Below, in pieces: positions 8,997 through 19,457 of a stretch of 46,691 nt of DNA; positions within the stretch are counted from its first letter, which is position 1, and each line of letters opens with the position of its first letter. This DNA comes from a bacterium (lineage in GTDB: Bacteria; Bacillota; Bacilli; Lactobacillales; Streptococcaceae): NCBI GenBank assembly GCA_905221215.1, contig CAJNCI010000011.1, positions 1 through 46,691 of the forward strand, given 5' to 3'. Under the pieces are notes generated by a model that searched no databases, was not told the origin of the DNA, and worked only from the letters and a program-made list of their open reading frames with translations. The position numbers and the translations under genes were made by a program.

Positions 8997-10462
8997 TGAC
9001 TTTTAATAACAAAACTATTGAAGACTTGCACAATCTCCTTGTATCTAAGGAAATTTCAGCAACTGAATTGACCCAAGCTACGCTTGAAGATATCAAGTCT
9101 CGCGAGACAGCTATAAACGCTTTTGTCACCATCGCTGAAGAGCAAGCCCTTGCTCAAGCCAAAGCTATTGATGAAGCTGGAATTGATGCTGACAATGTCC
9201 TTTCAGGAATTCCACTTGCAGTTAAGGATAATATCTCTACAGACGGTATTCTGACAACTGCTGCCTCAAAAATGCTCTACAACTACGAGCCAATCTTTGA
9301 TGCGACAGCTGTTTCCAATGCAAAAGCTAAGGGCATGATTGTCGTAGGGAAAACCAACATGGACGAATTTGCTATGGGTGGTTCAGGTGAAACTTCACAC
9401 TACGGTGCAACTAAAAATGCTTGGGACCAAAACAAGGTTCCCGGTGGTTCTTCAAGTGGTTCTGCTGCAGCTGTAGCTTCTGGACAAGTCCGCTTGTCAC
9501 TTGGTTCTGATACTGGTGGTTCTATCCGCCAACCTGCTGCCTTCAACGGAATCGTTGGTCTCAAACCAACCTATGGAACAGTTTCTCGTTTCGGTCTCAT
9601 TGCCTTCGGTAGCTCCCTAGATCAGATTGGACCTTTTGCTCCAACTGTTAAGGAAAACGCCCTCTTGCTCAACGCTATTGCCAGCGAAGATGCTAAAGAC
9701 TCTACTTCTGCTCCTATCCGCATTGCCGACTTTACTTCAAAAATCGGGCAAGACATCAAGGGCATGAAAATCGCTTTGCCTAAGGAATACCTTGGTGAAG
9801 GGATTGACCCAGAGGTTAAGGAAACCATTCTGAACGCAGCTAAACACTTTGAAAAACTTGGTGCTATCGTCGAAGAAGTCAGCCTTCCTCACTCTAAATA
9901 CGGTGTTGCCGTTTACTACATCATCGCTTCATCAGAAGCATCATCAAACTTGCAACGCTTTGACGGTATCCGTTACGGCTATCGTGCAGAGGATGCGACA
10001 AACCTTGATGAAATCTATGTAAACAGCCGTAGCCAAGGTTTTGGTGAAGAGGTGAAACGCCGTATCATGCTTGGAACATTCAGCCTTTCATCAGGTTACT
10101 ACGATGCCTACTACAAGAAAGCTGGTCAAGTCCGTACCCTTATCATTCAAGATTTCGAAAAAGTCTTTGCGGATTACGACTTGATTTTGGGACCAACCGC
10201 TCCAAGCGTAGCCTACGACTTGGATTCACTCAACCACGATCCAGTTGCCATGTACTTGGCTGACCTCTTGACCATCCCAGTCAACTTGGCTGGTCTCCCA
10301 GGGATTTCGATTCCTGCAGGTTTTGCCCAAGGTCTACCAGTCGGTCTACAATTGATCGGTCCTAAGTACTCTGAGGAAACTATTTACCAAGCTGCTGCTG
10401 CCTTTGAAGCAACAACAGACTACCACAAACAACAACCCGTGATTTTTGGAGGTGACAACTAA
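8996..10462 (+). CDS. gatA: Glu-tRNA(Gln) amidotransferase subunit A (amidase)
   Basis: A 488-residue amidase-signature enzyme. It hydrolyses glutamine and passes ammonia to GatB for transamidation of mischarged tRNA. The Ser-cisSer-Lys triad is visible: Lys77 in AVKDN, the serine-rich [14 protein letters not shown] loop (cis-Ser about 152) and the nucleophile Ser176 in [10 protein letters not shown]. Length and motif order are standard. It overlaps gatC by one base and ends in a TAATG overlap with gatB, so the three subunits should be made together. Confidence 0.98.
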   Translation: MTFNNKTIEDLHNLLVSKEISATELTQATLEDIKSRETAINAFVTIAEEQALAQAKAIDEAGIDADNVLSGIPLAVKDNISTDGILTTAASKMLYNYEPIFDATAVSNAKAKGMIVVGKTNMDEFAMGGSGETSHYGATKNAWDQNKVPGGSSSGSAAAVASGQVRLSLGSDTGGSIRQPAAFNGIVGLKPTYGTVSRFGLIAFGSSLDQIGPFAPTVKENALLLNAIASEDAKDSTSAPIRIADFTSKIGQDIKGMKIALPKEYLGEGIDPEVKETILNAAKHFEKLGAIVEEVSLPHSKYGVAVYYIIASSEASSNLQRFDGIRYGYRAEDATNLDEIYVNSRSQGFGEEVKRRIMLGTFSLSSGYYDAYYKKAGQVRTLIIQDFEKVFADYDLILGPTAPSVAYDLDSLNHDPVAMYLADLLTIPVNLAGLPGISIPAGFAQGLPVGLQLIGPKYSEETIYQAAAAFEATTDYHKQQPVIFGGDN

Positions 10463-11904
10463 TGAACTTTGAAACAGTCATTGGACTTGAAGTCCACGTA
10501 GAGCTCAACACCAATTCAAAAATCTTCTCACCTACTTCTGCCCACTTTGGAAATGACCAAAATGCCAACACTAACGTGATTGACTGGTCTTTCCCAGGTG
10601 TTCTGCCAGTTCTCAATAAAGGTGTTGTCGATGCCGGTATCAAGGCAGCTCTTGCCCTCAATATGGATATCCACAAAAAGATGCACTTTGACCGCAAGAA
10701 CTACTTCTATCCTGATAATCCCAAAGCCTACCAAATTTCTCAGTTTGATGAGCCAATCGGTTATAACGGCTGGATTGAAGTCGAGTTAGAAGACGGTACA
10801 ACTAAGAAAATCGGTATCGAACGCGCCCACTTGGAAGAAGACGCTGGTAAAAACACCCACGGTACAGATGGCTACTCCTATGTTGACCTTAACCGCCAGG
10901 GGGTGCCATTGATTGAGATTGTATCTGAAGCCGACATGCGCTCTCCAGAAGAAGCCTACGCTTATCTAACCGCCCTCAAGGAAGTCATCCAGTACGCTGG
11001 TATTTCTGACGTTAAGATGGAAGAAGGTTCGATGCGTGTGGATGCCAACATTTCTCTTCGTCCTTATGGTCAAGAGAAATTCGGTACCAAGACTGAGTTG
11101 AAAAACCTCAACTCCTTCTCAAACGTTCGTAAAGGTCTTGAATACGAAGTCCAACGTCAAGCTGAAATCCTTCGCTCAGGTGGTCAAATTCGCCAAGAAA
11201 CACGCCGTTACGATGAAGCTAACAAGGCAACCATCCTCATGCGTGTCAAGGAAGGCGCTGCAGACTATCGCTACTTCCCAGAACCAGACCTACCACTCTT
11301 TGAAATCTCAGACGAGTGGATTGAGGAAATGCGGACTGAATTGCCAGAGTTTCCAAAAGAACGCCGTGCACGCTACGTGGCTGACCTTGGCTTGTCAGAC
11401 TACGATGCTAGCCAGTTGACTGCAAACAAAGTCACTTCTGATTTCTTTGAAAAAGCTGTGGCTCTCGGTGGTGATGCTAAACAAGTTTCTAACTGGCTCC
11501 AAGGAGAAGTTGCTCAGTTCTTGAATGCTGAAGGCAAGACACTAGAACAAATAGAATTGACACCAGAAAACTTGGTTGAAATGATTGCCATCATCGAAGA
11601 CGGCACGATCTCTTCTAAGATTGCTAAGAAAGTCTTTGTCCACCTTGCTAAAAATGGCGGTGGCGCGCGTGAATACGTTGAAAAAGCAGGTATGGTTCAA
11701 ATCTCAGATCCAGCTGTCTTGATTCCAATCATCCACCAAGTCTTTGCCGATAACGAAGCCGCTGTTGCCGACTTCAAGTCAGGAAAACGCAACGCAGACA
11801 AGGCCTTCACAGGATTCCTTATGAAAGCAACCAAAGGACAAGCCAACCCACAAGTTGCCCTTAAACTACTTGCACAAGAATTGGCGAAATTGAAAGAAGA
11901 TTAA
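10462..11904 (+). CDS. gatB: Glu-tRNA(Gln) amidotransferase subunit B
   Basis: A 480-residue GatB. It binds mischarged Glu-tRNA(Gln) and carries out ATP-dependent activation and amidation of the glutamate. The start [12 protein letters not shown], the [12 protein letters not shown] segment and the [10 protein letters not shown] motif are conserved; the C-terminal YqeY-like tail contacts tRNA. A second, degraded copy of its 3' end lies at 12481-12630. No terminator follows directly, so transcription probably continues into the small membrane gene. Confidence 0.98.
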   Translation: MNFETVIGLEVHVELNTNSKIFSPTSAHFGNDQNANTNVIDWSFPGVLPVLNKGVVDAGIKAALALNMDIHKKMHFDRKNYFYPDNPKAYQISQFDEPIGYNGWIEVELEDGTTKKIGIERAHLEEDAGKNTHGTDGYSYVDLNRQGVPLIEIVSEADMRSPEEAYAYLTALKEVIQYAGISDVKMEEGSMRVDANISLRPYGQEKFGTKTELKNLNSFSNVRKGLEYEVQRQAEILRSGGQIRQETRRYDEANKATILMRVKEGAADYRYFPEPDLPLFEISDEWIEEMRTELPEFPKERRARYVADLGLSDYDASQLTANKVTSDFFEKAVALGGDAKQVSNWLQGEVAQFLNAEGKTLEQIELTPENLVEMIAIIEDGTISSKIAKKVFVHLAKNGGGAREYVEKAGMVQISDPAVLIPIIHQVFADNEAAVADFKSGKRNADKAFTGFLMKATKGQANPQVALKLLAQELAKLKED

Positions 11905-11958
11905 TAGCAGACTTTTTATATACCTTTTTCTACTTTAGTACTTTAGAAAGAAGAAAAA

Positions 11959-12354
11959 ATGAACAAATTTTTACGATTGCTATTTGTTTTAGTCATCATC
12001 GCTATGTTAGGCGCTTCTATACTACAAATTTTCTTTCCATCATACATAGGAAGTCACTCCGGGTACGGAATCTCTGCTGGTTGGCAACGAGAAATTGGAA
12101 TATGGAACCTAGCTGTATTGATTCTTATTCTCGGTGTCAATATTAAGTACGATTGGTTCTATCTACGAATCGTGCTTCTCGCTCTCATCTTCGGTGGGAT
12201 TGGAATAGGAACAAATCACTTAGTCAATTTTATGGAGTATCATTCTCCTGTAAATGCTATCGGTGCTTTCGAAAATTACTTGCTAGCGACAGGGTGGATT
12301 GTAGGGTGGCTCATTGAATACCATTCCATAAAGAAGATAACTGCTAGTAAATAA
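11959..12354 (+). CDS. Small membrane protein of unknown function
   Basis: A 131-residue hydrophobic protein that I do not recognise. Four probable membrane helices lie at about residues 5-26, 47-62, 69-86 and 104-120, with a basic C-terminal tail (HSIKKITASK). The ATG follows a purine-rich run (AGAAAGAAGAAAAA) that could serve as a weak ribosome site. It sits 54 bp after gatB with no clear promoter, so it is probably read through from gatCAB. It is enclosed between intact gatB and a duplicated gatB tail, which suggests it came in by recombination at the gatB 3' end. It looks expressed and intact, but nothing in the sequence indicates a substrate or partner. Confidence 0.7.
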   Translation: MNKFLRLLFVLVIIAMLGASILQIFFPSYIGSHSGYGISAGWQREIGIWNLAVLILILGVNIKYDWFYLRIVLLALIFGGIGIGTNHLVNFMEYHSPVNAIGAFENYLLATGWIVGWLIEYHSIKKITASK

Positions 12355-12480
12355 CGACAAGTATATCTTAGATGATTTTTAAAGGTTATAATATAGCTTA
12401 ATAATCATTCAAATTAAGAGATTTACCTTTTCAATAGCCTCAATCCCATATCCTTCTTGAAGAGCTCAGCTACGACCAGG

Positions 12481-12630
12481 AAAGTCTTTGTTCACCTAGC
12501 TAAAAATGACGGTGGCGCGCGTGAATACGTTGAAAAAGCAGGTATGGTCCAAATTTCATATCCAGCTGTCTTGATTCCAATTATCCACCAAGTCTTTGCC
12601 CAGGAATTAGCGAAGTTGAAAGAAGATTAA
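12481..12630 (+). pseudogene. Duplicated remnant of the gatB 3' end
   Basis: 12481-12600 matches gatB 11629-11748 without gaps, with 7 mismatches in 120. 12601-12630 matches the last 30 bases of gatB (11875-11904) with 3 mismatches. The intervening 126 bases (42 codons) are missing, so the two parts remain in frame and share the gatB stop. There is no start codon or ribosome site. The copy carries the terminator expected after gatB. The rest of the 12355-12480 spacer shows nothing recognisable. Confidence 0.9.
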
Positions 12631-12640
12631 CACGTAAAAG

Positions 12641-12666
12641 AAACCAGCCCTGAGGTTGGTTTTTTC
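12641..12666 (+). terminator. Terminator of the gatCAB transcript
   Basis: AAACCA (12641-12646) and TGGTTT pair around a GCCCTGAGGT-type loop, followed by a T-run. It lies 10 bp past the gatB-tail remnant and before efp. Confidence 0.75.
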
Positions 12667-12717
12667 TCTCCTACTATCTCCCAATAACTATTTTGGCTTT
12701 ATTTCCAGAAGATTTTA

Positions 12718-12726
12718 TGGTAAAAT
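12718..12726 (+). promoter_or_regulatory. Extended -10 promoter of efp
   Basis: TGG-TAAAAT at 12718-12726 stands 34 bases before the efp ATG. The upstream -35 region is poor. An AGAGG ribosome site is correctly placed for efp. Confidence 0.55.
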
Positions 12727-12760
12727 GAAGAGTAATAATATTTATTAAAGAGGTAAAAAC

Positions 12761-13321
12761 ATGATTGAAGCAAGCAAATTGAAAGCTGGTATGACATTTG
12801 AAACTGCAGACGGAAAATTAATCCGCGTTTTGGAAGCTAGCCACCACAAACCAGGTAAAGGGAACACAATCATGCGTATGAAATTACGTGATGTCCGTAC
12901 TGGTTCTACTTTTGACACAAGCTACCGTCCAGAAGAAAAATTCGAACAAGCTATTATCGAAACTGTCCCAGCTCAATACTTGTACAAAATGGATGAAACT
13001 GCCTACTTCATGAACACTGAAACTTACGACCAATACGAAATCCCAGTCGTAAACGTTGAAAATGAATTGCTTTACATCCTTGAAAACTCTGATGTGAAAA
13101 TCCAATTCTACGGAACTGAAGTAATCGGTGTAACTGTACCAACTACTGTTGAATTGACAGTTGCTGAAACACAACCATCTATCAAAGGTGCTACTGTTAC
13201 AGGTTCTGGTAAACCAGCGACTATGGAAACTGGACTTGTTGTCAACGTTCCTGACTTCATCGAAGCTGGACAAAAATTGATCATCAACACTGCAGAAGGA
13301 ACTTACGTTTCTCGTGCCTAA
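12761..13321 (+). CDS. efp: Elongation factor P
   Basis: A 186-residue EF-P. It enters the ribosomal E site and relieves stalling at polyproline stretches. Three beta-barrel domains are expected at this length. The loop that reaches the peptidyl-transferase centre is HHKPGKGN (residues 28-35) with Lys33 at its tip. No modification enzyme is visible nearby. It has its own promoter and is followed 21 bp later by the Asp23-family gene and nusB, a common streptococcal cluster. Confidence 0.98.
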   Translation: MIEASKLKAGMTFETADGKLIRVLEASHHKPGKGNTIMRMKLRDVRTGSTFDTSYRPEEKFEQAIIETVPAQYLYKMDETAYFMNTETYDQYEIPVVNVENELLYILENSDVKIQFYGTEVIGVTVPTTVELTVAETQPSIKGATVTGSGKPATMETGLVVNVPDFIEAGQKLIINTAEGTYVSRA

Positions 13322-13342
13322 TCTCTAGAAAGAGGTCATTCT

Positions 13343-13732
13343 ATGGGAATTGAAGAACAATTTGGCGAAATCGTTATCGCTCCACGTGTACTTGAAAAAA
13401 TCATTGCCATCGCAACTGCTAAAGTTGATGGTGTCCACTCATTTTCAAATAAATCCGTATCTGATACCCTATCAAAACTCTCTCTTGGTCGTGGCGTCTA
13501 CTTAAAAGAAAGCAACGAAGAACTAACTGCTGACATTTATCTCTACCTTGAGTACGGTGTGAAAGTGCCAAAAGTGGCTCTTGCTATTCAAAAAGCAGTC
13601 AAAGATGCTGTCCGAGATATGGCTGATGTGGAACTTGCTGCTGTTAACATCCATGTTGCAGGAATCGTTCCAGATAAAACACCAAAACCTGAGTTGAAAG
13701 ATTTATTTAACGAGGACTTCCTCAATGACTAG
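13343..13732 (+). CDS. Asp23/Gls24 family envelope stress protein
   Basis: A 129-residue Asp23/Gls24 family member (also called YloU/AmaP-associated). It shows [22 protein letters not shown] at the N-terminus and the central [16 protein letters not shown] strand-helix typical of the family. Members are small cytoplasmic proteins at the membrane that are linked to cell-envelope homeostasis. The molecular role of this subtype is not settled. An AGAGG ribosome site precedes the ATG. Its end overlaps nusB by 8 bp. Confidence 0.92.
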   Translation: MGIEEQFGEIVIAPRVLEKIIAIATAKVDGVHSFSNKSVSDTLSKLSLGRGVYLKESNEELTADIYLYLEYGVKVPKVALAIQKAVKDAVRDMADVELAAVNIHVAGIVPDKTPKPELKDLFNEDFLND

Positions 13733-14150
13733 TCCATTATTAGAATCTAGACGCGAACTTCGTAAATGCGCTTTTCAAGCTCTCATGAGCCTTGAATTCG
13801 GCACAGATATGGAAACAGCTTGTCACTTTGCCTACACGCATGACCGTGAAGATGAAGATGTGCAAATCCCTGCCTTTCTTCTGAACTTGGTTTCTGGCGT
13901 TCAAGCTCAAAAAGACGAGTTGGATAAACAAATCAACCAGCACCTCAAGTCAGGCTGGACAGTTGAACGCTTGACCTTGGTCGAAAAAAACTTACTACGC
14001 TTGGGTATCTTTGAAATCACATCATTTGATACACCTCAGCTAGTAGCAGTCAATGAAGCCATTGAACTTGCCAAGAATTTTTCAGATCAAAAATCAGCCC
14101 GCTTTATCAACGGACTACTCAGTCAATTTGTTACTGAAGAAAATGAATAA
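13725..14150 (+). CDS. nusB: Transcription antitermination protein NusB
   Basis: A 141-residue NusB. With NusE (ribosomal protein S10) it binds boxA RNA and supports processive rRNA transcription and antitermination. The all-helical fold is recognisable from [17 protein letters not shown] at the N-terminus and the [25 protein letters not shown] signature at residues about 107-131. It overlaps the preceding gene by 8 bp and ends the efp operon. A stem-loop terminator starts 3 bp after its stop. Confidence 0.97.
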   Translation: MTSPLLESRRELRKCAFQALMSLEFGTDMETACHFAYTHDREDEDVQIPAFLLNLVSGVQAQKDELDKQINQHLKSGWTVERLTLVEKNLLRLGIFEITSFDTPQLVAVNEAIELAKNFSDQKSARFINGLLSQFVTEENE

Positions 14151-14152
14151 TC

Positions 14153-14184
14153 AAAAAGGTGTTTGGTCTTCCAAGCACTTTTTG
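14153..14184 (+). terminator. Terminator after nusB
   Basis: AAAAAGGTG-TTGG pairs with CCAA-GCACTTTTT around TCTT, followed by a T-rich tail, directly after the nusB stop. Confidence 0.8.
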
Positions 14185-14211
14185 TTGTTACCTCGACACA
14201 GAGAACCACAT

Positions 14212-14245
14212 AAAAACTAGAACTGACTGCCAGTTCTAGTTTTTA
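14212..14245. terminator. Terminator between the convergent nusB and accA genes
   Basis: A 13-bp perfect stem of AAAACTAGAACTG with CAGTTCTAGTTTT around a short loop, with A/T runs on both sides. It can end the long acc-fab transcript on the minus strand, 3 bp after accA. Confidence 0.85.
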
Positions 14246-14247
14246 TA

Positions 14248-15015
14248 TTAGTATTTTCTAAATCGTTGGTAACGTTCTTCCAACAACTCTTCTAACGATT
14301 TTTGTGAAAGTAGGGCTAGCTCCGTTTGGATTTCTTTCTTTACACTCTTAATCAGTTCTTTACTAGAAAGTCCTGCTTCAGAAATCACCTTGTCCACCAC
14401 GTCCATTTCTAGTAGCTCATGAGAAGTGATTTTCATCAGTTCTGCTGCTTCCATGGCACGACTGCCATCCTTCCATAGAATGGAAGCAAAGCCTTCTGGA
14501 CTGAGAATGGCATAGATAGAATTTTCCAGCATCCAGACTCGGTCTGCGACTGCTAGAGCCAGAGCCCCACCTGAACCACCTTCACCGATAATGATAGCGA
14601 TAATCGGAACTTTCAAGTCACTCATTTCCATGAGATTGCGAGCGATGGCTTCCCCCTGTCCACGTTCTTCCGCTCCCACACCCGGATAGGCACCTGCTGT
14701 ATTGATAAAGGTCACCACTGGACGGCCAAACTTTTCAGCCTGTTTCATCAAACGTAGTGCCTTGCGGTAGCCTTCTGGATGTGGTTGTCCAAAATTCCGT
14801 TTGAGGTTGTCTTGTAAACTCTTGCCTTTTTGAATACCAACCACTGTTACAGCTTGATCTCCAAGCCAGCCGATACCACCAACAACTGCACCATCGTCAC
14901 GAAAAGAACGGTCACCATGTAATTGGATAAATTCATCAAAAATGCCTGTCGCAAAGTCCAAGGTTGTCAAGCGACTCTGCTCACGCGCTTCTCTGACTAT
15001 TTTTGCAATATTCAT
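14248..15015 (-). CDS. accA: Acetyl-CoA carboxylase carboxyltransferase subunit alpha
   Basis: A 255-residue carboxyltransferase alpha subunit. With AccD it moves the carboxyl group from carboxybiotin on AccB to acetyl-CoA, giving malonyl-CoA. Crotonase-like features include [18 protein letters not shown] and the [17 protein letters not shown] oxyanion-hole segment. It is shorter than Gram-negative AccA, which is usual for streptococci. It is the last gene of the acc-fab cluster; its ATG overlaps the accD stop by 4 bp. Confidence 0.98.
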   Translation of the reverse strand: MNIAKIVREAREQSRLTTLDFATGIFDEFIQLHGDRSFRDDGAVVGGIGWLGDQAVTVVGIQKGKSLQDNLKRNFGQPHPEGYRKALRLMKQAEKFGRPVVTFINTAGAYPGVGAEERGQGEAIARNLMEMSDLKVPIIAIIIGEGGSGGALALAVADRVWMLENSIYAILSPEGFASILWKDGSRAMEAAELMKITSHELLEMDVVDKVISEAGLSSKELIKSVKKEIQTELALLSQKSLEELLEERYQRFRKY

Positions 15016-15878
15016 CTAGGACTCCCTCCGTGCAATCTGACTAGGCTAGCAATGGTGTCTGGCAAATCTCTTCTTTTAACAATAGCATCCACAAAGCCAT
15101 GCTCCAATAGGAATTCTGCCTTTTGGAAATCCTCAGGCAAGCTTTCACGAACCGTGTTTTCAATGACACGTCGCCCAGCAAAACCGACCAAGCTCTGTGG
15201 TTCAGCCAGAATGATATCGCCTTCCATAGCGAAAGAAGCTGTCACACCACCTGTCGTTGGATCTGTCAAAATGGTCAGATAAAAGAGACCTGCATTTGAA
15301 TGGCGTTTAACAGCTGCAGAAATCTTGGCCATCTGCATGAGACTCATGATTCCTTCCTGCATACGGGCCCCACCAGAAGCTGTAAAGAGAACAACTGGCA
15401 ATTTTTCAACAGTCGCATACTCAAATAAACGAGTGATTTTTTCCCCTACAACCGTACCCATAGAAGCCATGATAAAGTTGGAATCCATAATCCCAAGAGC
15501 CACAGTCTGACCTTTAATAAGAGCTGTTCCAGTCACAACGGCTTCATCCAGACCTGTTTTTTCACGCATAGCTGATAGTTTCTTTTGATAACCAGGGAAA
15601 TGCAAGGGATCCTTACTTTCAATCCCTGTAAACAATTCTTTGAAAGTCCCCATATCAATCGTCAAAGCCAAGCGTTCTTGGGCAGAAATACGAAAGGTAT
15701 AGCTACAGTGCGGACAGATACGCTCACTTCCCAGATCCTTCTGATAGATAGTATGCTTACAGCCCGGACACTGGGAGAATAATTCATCTGGAACCTCTGG
15801 CTTGGCTTGAGGTTTTTCCCTAACCGAACGATTGGGATTAATTCGAATATACTTATCTTTTTTACTAAATAGAGCCAT
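15012..15878 (-). CDS. accD: Acetyl-CoA carboxylase carboxyltransferase subunit beta
   Basis: A 288-residue beta subunit of the carboxyltransferase. A four-cysteine zinc site is complete: C37-x2-C40 and C55-x2-C58. The crotonase-fold body follows, with [12 protein letters not shown] and [14 protein letters not shown]. It lies between accC and accA. AAAAGGGG precedes the ATG at 15878. Confidence 0.98.
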   Translation of the reverse strand: MALFSKKDKYIRINPNRSVREKPQAKPEVPDELFSQCPGCKHTIYQKDLGSERICPHCSYTFRISAQERLALTIDMGTFKELFTGIESKDPLHFPGYQKKLSAMREKTGLDEAVVTGTALIKGQTVALGIMDSNFIMASMGTVVGEKITRLFEYATVEKLPVVLFTASGGARMQEGIMSLMQMAKISAAVKRHSNAGLFYLTILTDPTTGGVTASFAMEGDIILAEPQSLVGFAGRRVIENTVRESLPEDFQKAEFLLEHGFVDAIVKRRDLPDTIASLVRLHGGSPR

Positions 15879-15914
15879 TGATTCCCCTTTTCGGTTTAAA
15901 CTCTTGAAGTCATT

Positions 15915-17282
15915 TTATTCTTTTTCTTGATATTTAGGTAAGAAGGTTTCCATCAAGAAGGAAGTATCGTAATCTCCAGCAATGACATTGCGATCTGAAA
16001 TGAGGTCAAGCTGGAAATCTGCATTGGTCTGCACCCCTTCAATCTCTAGTTCATAGAGGGCACGTTGCATTTTCATCAAGGCATCAAAACGATTTTCGCC
16101 ATGGACGATGATTTTGGCAATCATACTATCATAATAAGGCGGAATGGTATAACCTGGATAAACTGCTGAATCCACGCGCAAGCCGACTCCTCCACTTGGG
16201 AGATAGAGATTGGTAATCTTACCTGGACTTGGAGCAAAGTTGAAGGCTGGATTTTCTGCATTGATCCGACACTCGATAGCATGACCACGTAGGACAATAT
16301 CTTCTTGCTTAACAGACAGAGGCTGACCTGCCGCAATGCGAATCTGTTCCTTAACGATATCCACACCTGAAACAAACTCTGTAACGGGATGTTCTACCTG
16401 AACACGGGTATTCATTTCCATGAAATAGAAATTGCCACTGGCTTCATCAAGAAGAAACTCAATGGTCCCTGCATTCTCATAGCCAACAGACTCTGCAGCT
16501 CGAACAGCCGCAGAACCAATTTCATTGCGCAGCGTTTTCCCAATTGCAATCGAAGGACTTTCTTCTAAAACCTTTTGGTTATTCCGTTGAAGAGAGCAAT
16601 CCCGTTCCCCCAAGTGGATTACATTTCCGTGTTCATCTCCTAGAATTTGAACCTCAATATGACGAGCTGGATAGATGACCCGTTCTATGTACATGGCACC
16701 ATTGCCATAATTGGCCTTAGCTTCACTAGAGGCAGTCTCAAAGGCTGAAACGAGGTCTTCTGGCTTTTCAACCTTACGAATCCCTTTACCGCCACCACCT
16801 GCTGAAGCCTTGAGCATAACAGGATAGCCAATTTTTTCAGCAACAATCAAGGCCTCCTCAGAGTTATGCACTTCTCCATCCGAACCTGGAATGACAGGCA
16901 CACCTGCTTTAATCATCTGAGCGCGCGCATTGATCTTATCCCCCATCATATCCATGACATGACCAGATGGGCCGATAAACTTGATACCAACTTCTTCACA
17001 CATGGTCGCAAATTTAGAATTTTCACTGAGAAATCCAAAACCTGGGTGAATGGCTTCTGCCTCAGTCAAGACTGCAGCGGATAGAACCGCATTAATGTTA
17101 AGATAAGACTCTGTTGCCTTACCAGGACCGATACAAACCGCCTCATCTGCCAAAAGCGTATGAAGGGCTTCCTTATCGGCAGTTGAATAGACCGCTACCG
17201 TCGCAATCCCCAATTCACGAGCTGCACGGATAATACGAACCGCAATTTCACCACGATTGGCAATTAAAATTTTTCGAAACAT
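15915..17282 (-). CDS. accC: Acetyl-CoA carboxylase biotin carboxylase subunit
   Basis: A 455-residue ATP-grasp biotin carboxylase that carboxylates the biotin on AccB using ATP and bicarbonate. It starts with FRKILIANRGEIAVRIIRAA, has the glycine-rich ATP loop KASAGGGGKGIR (about residues 158-169) and the active-site segment EMNTRVQVEHPVTE (about 287-300), with the C-terminal lid domain. Full length. It follows fabZ by 11 bp. Confidence 0.98.
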   Translation of the reverse strand: MFRKILIANRGEIAVRIIRAARELGIATVAVYSTADKEALHTLLADEAVCIGPGKATESYLNINAVLSAAVLTEAEAIHPGFGFLSENSKFATMCEEVGIKFIGPSGHVMDMMGDKINARAQMIKAGVPVIPGSDGEVHNSEEALIVAEKIGYPVMLKASAGGGGKGIRKVEKPEDLVSAFETASSEAKANYGNGAMYIERVIYPARHIEVQILGDEHGNVIHLGERDCSLQRNNQKVLEESPSIAIGKTLRNEIGSAAVRAAESVGYENAGTIEFLLDEASGNFYFMEMNTRVQVEHPVTEFVSGVDIVKEQIRIAAGQPLSVKQEDIVLRGHAIECRINAENPAFNFAPSPGKITNLYLPSGGVGLRVDSAVYPGYTIPPYYDSMIAKIIVHGENRFDALMKMQRALYELEIEGVQTNADFQLDLISDRNVIAGDYDTSFLMETFLPKYQEKE

Positions 17283-17293
17283 GGAGAACCTCC

Positions 17294-17716
17294 TTAGTTT
17301 CCAATTGCAAAGGTAAGAGTACCACTGGCTGCAAGCTTACCATCCACTTCAGCCTTTGCTTCAACCACGGCAATGGTACCACGACGTTTTACAAAAGTCG
17401 CCGTCATAACCAATTGGTCGCCTGGTACAACTTGCTTCTTAAACTTAACCTTGTCCATACCAGCGTAAAAGACTAGTTTTCCCTTATTTTCAGGCTTTGA
17501 TAACTCCAAAACACCAGCAGTTTGCGCCAAGGCTTCCATAATCAGAACGCCTGGCATAACTGGATATTGAGGAAAATGACCGTTAAAAAAGGGCTCGTCG
17601 ATGGTCACATTTTTGATAGCTACAATAGTATCCTCGCTCACTTCCAAGACACGGTCCACTAGAAGCATAGGATAACGGTGGGGTAGAGCTTCTTTGATTC
17701 CTTGAATATCGATCAT
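17294..17716 (-). CDS. fabZ: 3-hydroxyacyl-ACP dehydratase FabZ
   Basis: A 140-residue hot-dog-fold dehydratase. It removes water from 3-hydroxyacyl-ACP to give trans-2-enoyl-ACP. Catalytic His47 lies in [12 protein letters not shown] and Glu61 in MEALAQ. Streptococci have no FabA; the enoyl product of FabZ is either reduced by FabK or isomerised by FabM, both encoded in this cluster. Its start overlaps the accB stop by 4 bp. Confidence 0.98.
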   Translation of the reverse strand: MIDIQGIKEALPHRYPMLLVDRVLEVSEDTIVAIKNVTIDEPFFNGHFPQYPVMPGVLIMEALAQTAGVLELSKPENKGKLVFYAGMDKVKFKKQVVPGDQLVMTATFVKRRGTIAVVEAKAEVDGKLAASGTLTFAIGN

Positions 17717-18198
17717 TTGATACGTACCAATCCTTTACCAAACTCAACCATTTCTTCGTTAGAAACGAGAATTTCCGTTACCACACCATCCTTAGGTGCT
17801 GGAATTTCATTCATGACTTTCATGGCTTCAATAATCACCAATGTTTGGCCTTTTTTGACACTATCACCAACTGAAACGAAGGCAGGTTTATCTGGGCCAG
17901 CAGCCAAGTAAGCCACCCCAACAAGTGGGCTTTCCACAACATCTCCCTCAGCAGCCACACTTGTTTCAGCTGGCGCTGGAACTTCTTCTGCTACAGTCTC
18001 TGCTGGAGAAGATGTAGGAGCTACTGGACTCGGTGTTGCTAGAACGGGTGCTGGAGCGACTTGAGCTGCAACTTCAGGCACAAGTCTAGCTTCATTCTTG
18101 CTAAACTGCAACTCATCCGTCCCGTTTTTATAAGAAAATTCTCTCAAACTTGACTGGTCAAATTGAGCCATCAAGTCTTTAATATCGTTTAAATTCAT
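17713..18198 (-). CDS. accB: Biotin carboxyl carrier protein of acetyl-CoA carboxylase
   Basis: A 161-residue BCCP. An N-terminal helical segment (1-40) is followed by a flexible Ala/Pro/Val linker (about 41-85) and a C-terminal biotinyl domain. The biotin acceptor is Lys127 in EAMKVMNEI, a slight variant of the usual AMKM. A biotin ligase is needed and is not in this window. It lies 2 bp after fabF and overlaps fabZ. Confidence 0.98.
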   Translation of the reverse strand: MNLNDIKDLMAQFDQSSLREFSYKNGTDELQFSKNEARLVPEVAAQVAPAPVLATPSPVAPTSSPAETVAEEVPAPAETSVAAEGDVVESPLVGVAYLAAGPDKPAFVSVGDSVKKGQTLVIIEAMKVMNEIPAPKDGVVTEILVSNEEMVEFGKGLVRIK

Positions 18199-18200
18199 AC

Positions 18201-19436
18201 TTATTTATTCTCCCAACGTTTGAAAGCAAGAACGGCATTGTGGCCACCAAAACCAAAGGTATTTGAAATAGCGTATGGAATTTCTTGCTCCAAGCCTTGT
18301 CCATAAACGACATTGGCTTCGATATAATCTGATACTTCACTTGTTCCAGCTGTCATTGGTACAAAGTTATGACGCATAGCTTCGATTGTGACGATAGCTT
18401 CTACTGCACCTGCAGCTCCCAGCAAATGGCCTGTGAATGATTTGGTTGATGACACAGGTACTTCCTTACCAAGAACAGCTACGATAGCACCACTTTCTCC
18501 TTTTTCATTAGCAGGAGTTGACGTTCCGTGAGCATTGACATAGGCGACTTGCTCTGGAGAAATCTCAGCTTCTTCCAAGGCCAGTTTGATGGCCTTGATA
18601 GCTCCCTGACCTTCTGGATGTGGTGAAGTCATATGGTAGGCATCGCAAGTATTTCCGTAACCAACCACTTCAGCAAGGATAGTAGCCCCACGTTTTTCAG
18701 CGTGTTCAAGACTTTCAAGAACCAACATTCCTGAACCTTCACCCATGACAAAACCATTTCTGTCCTTATCAAATGGGATAGAAGCACGAGCTGGATCCTC
18801 TGTAGTTGATAGAGCAGTTAGGGCTTGGAAACCAGCGATAGCAAAAGGTGTAATAGAGGCTTCTGAACCGCCTACCAACATAATATCTTGGAAACCAAAC
18901 TTAATCGAGCGGAAGGCATCCCCAATAGCGTCATTTGATGAAGCGCAGGCAGTATTGATGGATTTACAAACACCGTTTGCTCCAAAACGCATGGCAACAT
19001 TTCCTGAAGCCATATTTGGCAATGCTTTTGGAAGGGTCAAGGGTTTCACTCGTTTTGGTCCTTTTTCATGGAGGCGAAGCACTTGATCTTCAATTTCCTT
19101 GATTCCACCAATACCAGAGGCAACGATAACACCAAAACGATCTTTATCAATAGCCTCTACATCCAGCTTAGCATGGTTGACAGCCTCTTGGGCTGCATAC
19201 AAAGCATACAAAGAATAGTTATCAAAACGATTGGTATCTTTCTTAACAAAATATTTATCAAAAGGAAAATCTTGAATTTCTGCCGCATTATGCACATCAA
19301 AGTCACTGTGATCAAATTTTGTAATTTGACCAATTCCGATTTTTCCACTTGTCAAACTATTCCAAAATTCTTCTGGTGTATTTCCGATTGGAGATGTCAC
19401 TCCATAACCTGTTACTACTACACGATTTAGTTTCAT
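18201..19436 (-). CDS. fabF: 3-oxoacyl-ACP synthase II
   Basis: A 411-residue KAS II that condenses malonyl-ACP with growing acyl-ACP chains. The nucleophile is Cys164 in NTACASSNDA; the two histidines lie in NAHGTSTPANE and SFTGHLLGAAG. GYGVTSPIGNTPEEFW is the normal N-terminus. It follows fabG by 21 bp. Because there is no FabB in this cluster, FabF has to elongate both saturated and unsaturated intermediates. Confidence 0.98.
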   Translation of the reverse strand: MKLNRVVVTGYGVTSPIGNTPEEFWNSLTSGKIGIGQITKFDHSDFDVHNAAEIQDFPFDKYFVKKDTNRFDNYSLYALYAAQEAVNHAKLDVEAIDKDRFGVIVASGIGGIKEIEDQVLRLHEKGPKRVKPLTLPKALPNMASGNVAMRFGANGVCKSINTACASSNDAIGDAFRSIKFGFQDIMLVGGSEASITPFAIAGFQALTALSTTEDPARASIPFDKDRNGFVMGEGSGMLVLESLEHAEKRGATILAEVVGYGNTCDAYHMTSPHPEGQGAIKAIKLALEEAEISPEQVAYVNAHGTSTPANEKGESGAIVAVLGKEVPVSSTKSFTGHLLGAAGAVEAIVTIEAMRHNFVPMTAGTSEVSDYIEANVVYGQGLEQEIPYAISNTFGFGGHNAVLAFKRWENK

Positions 19437-19457
19437 CTTTTTTACCTCTAGCTTCTG

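Noticed and set aside
12377..12396. Isolated TATAAT upstream of the gatB remnant
   Set aside because: No -35 partner at a suitable distance and nothing functional downstream before the terminator.
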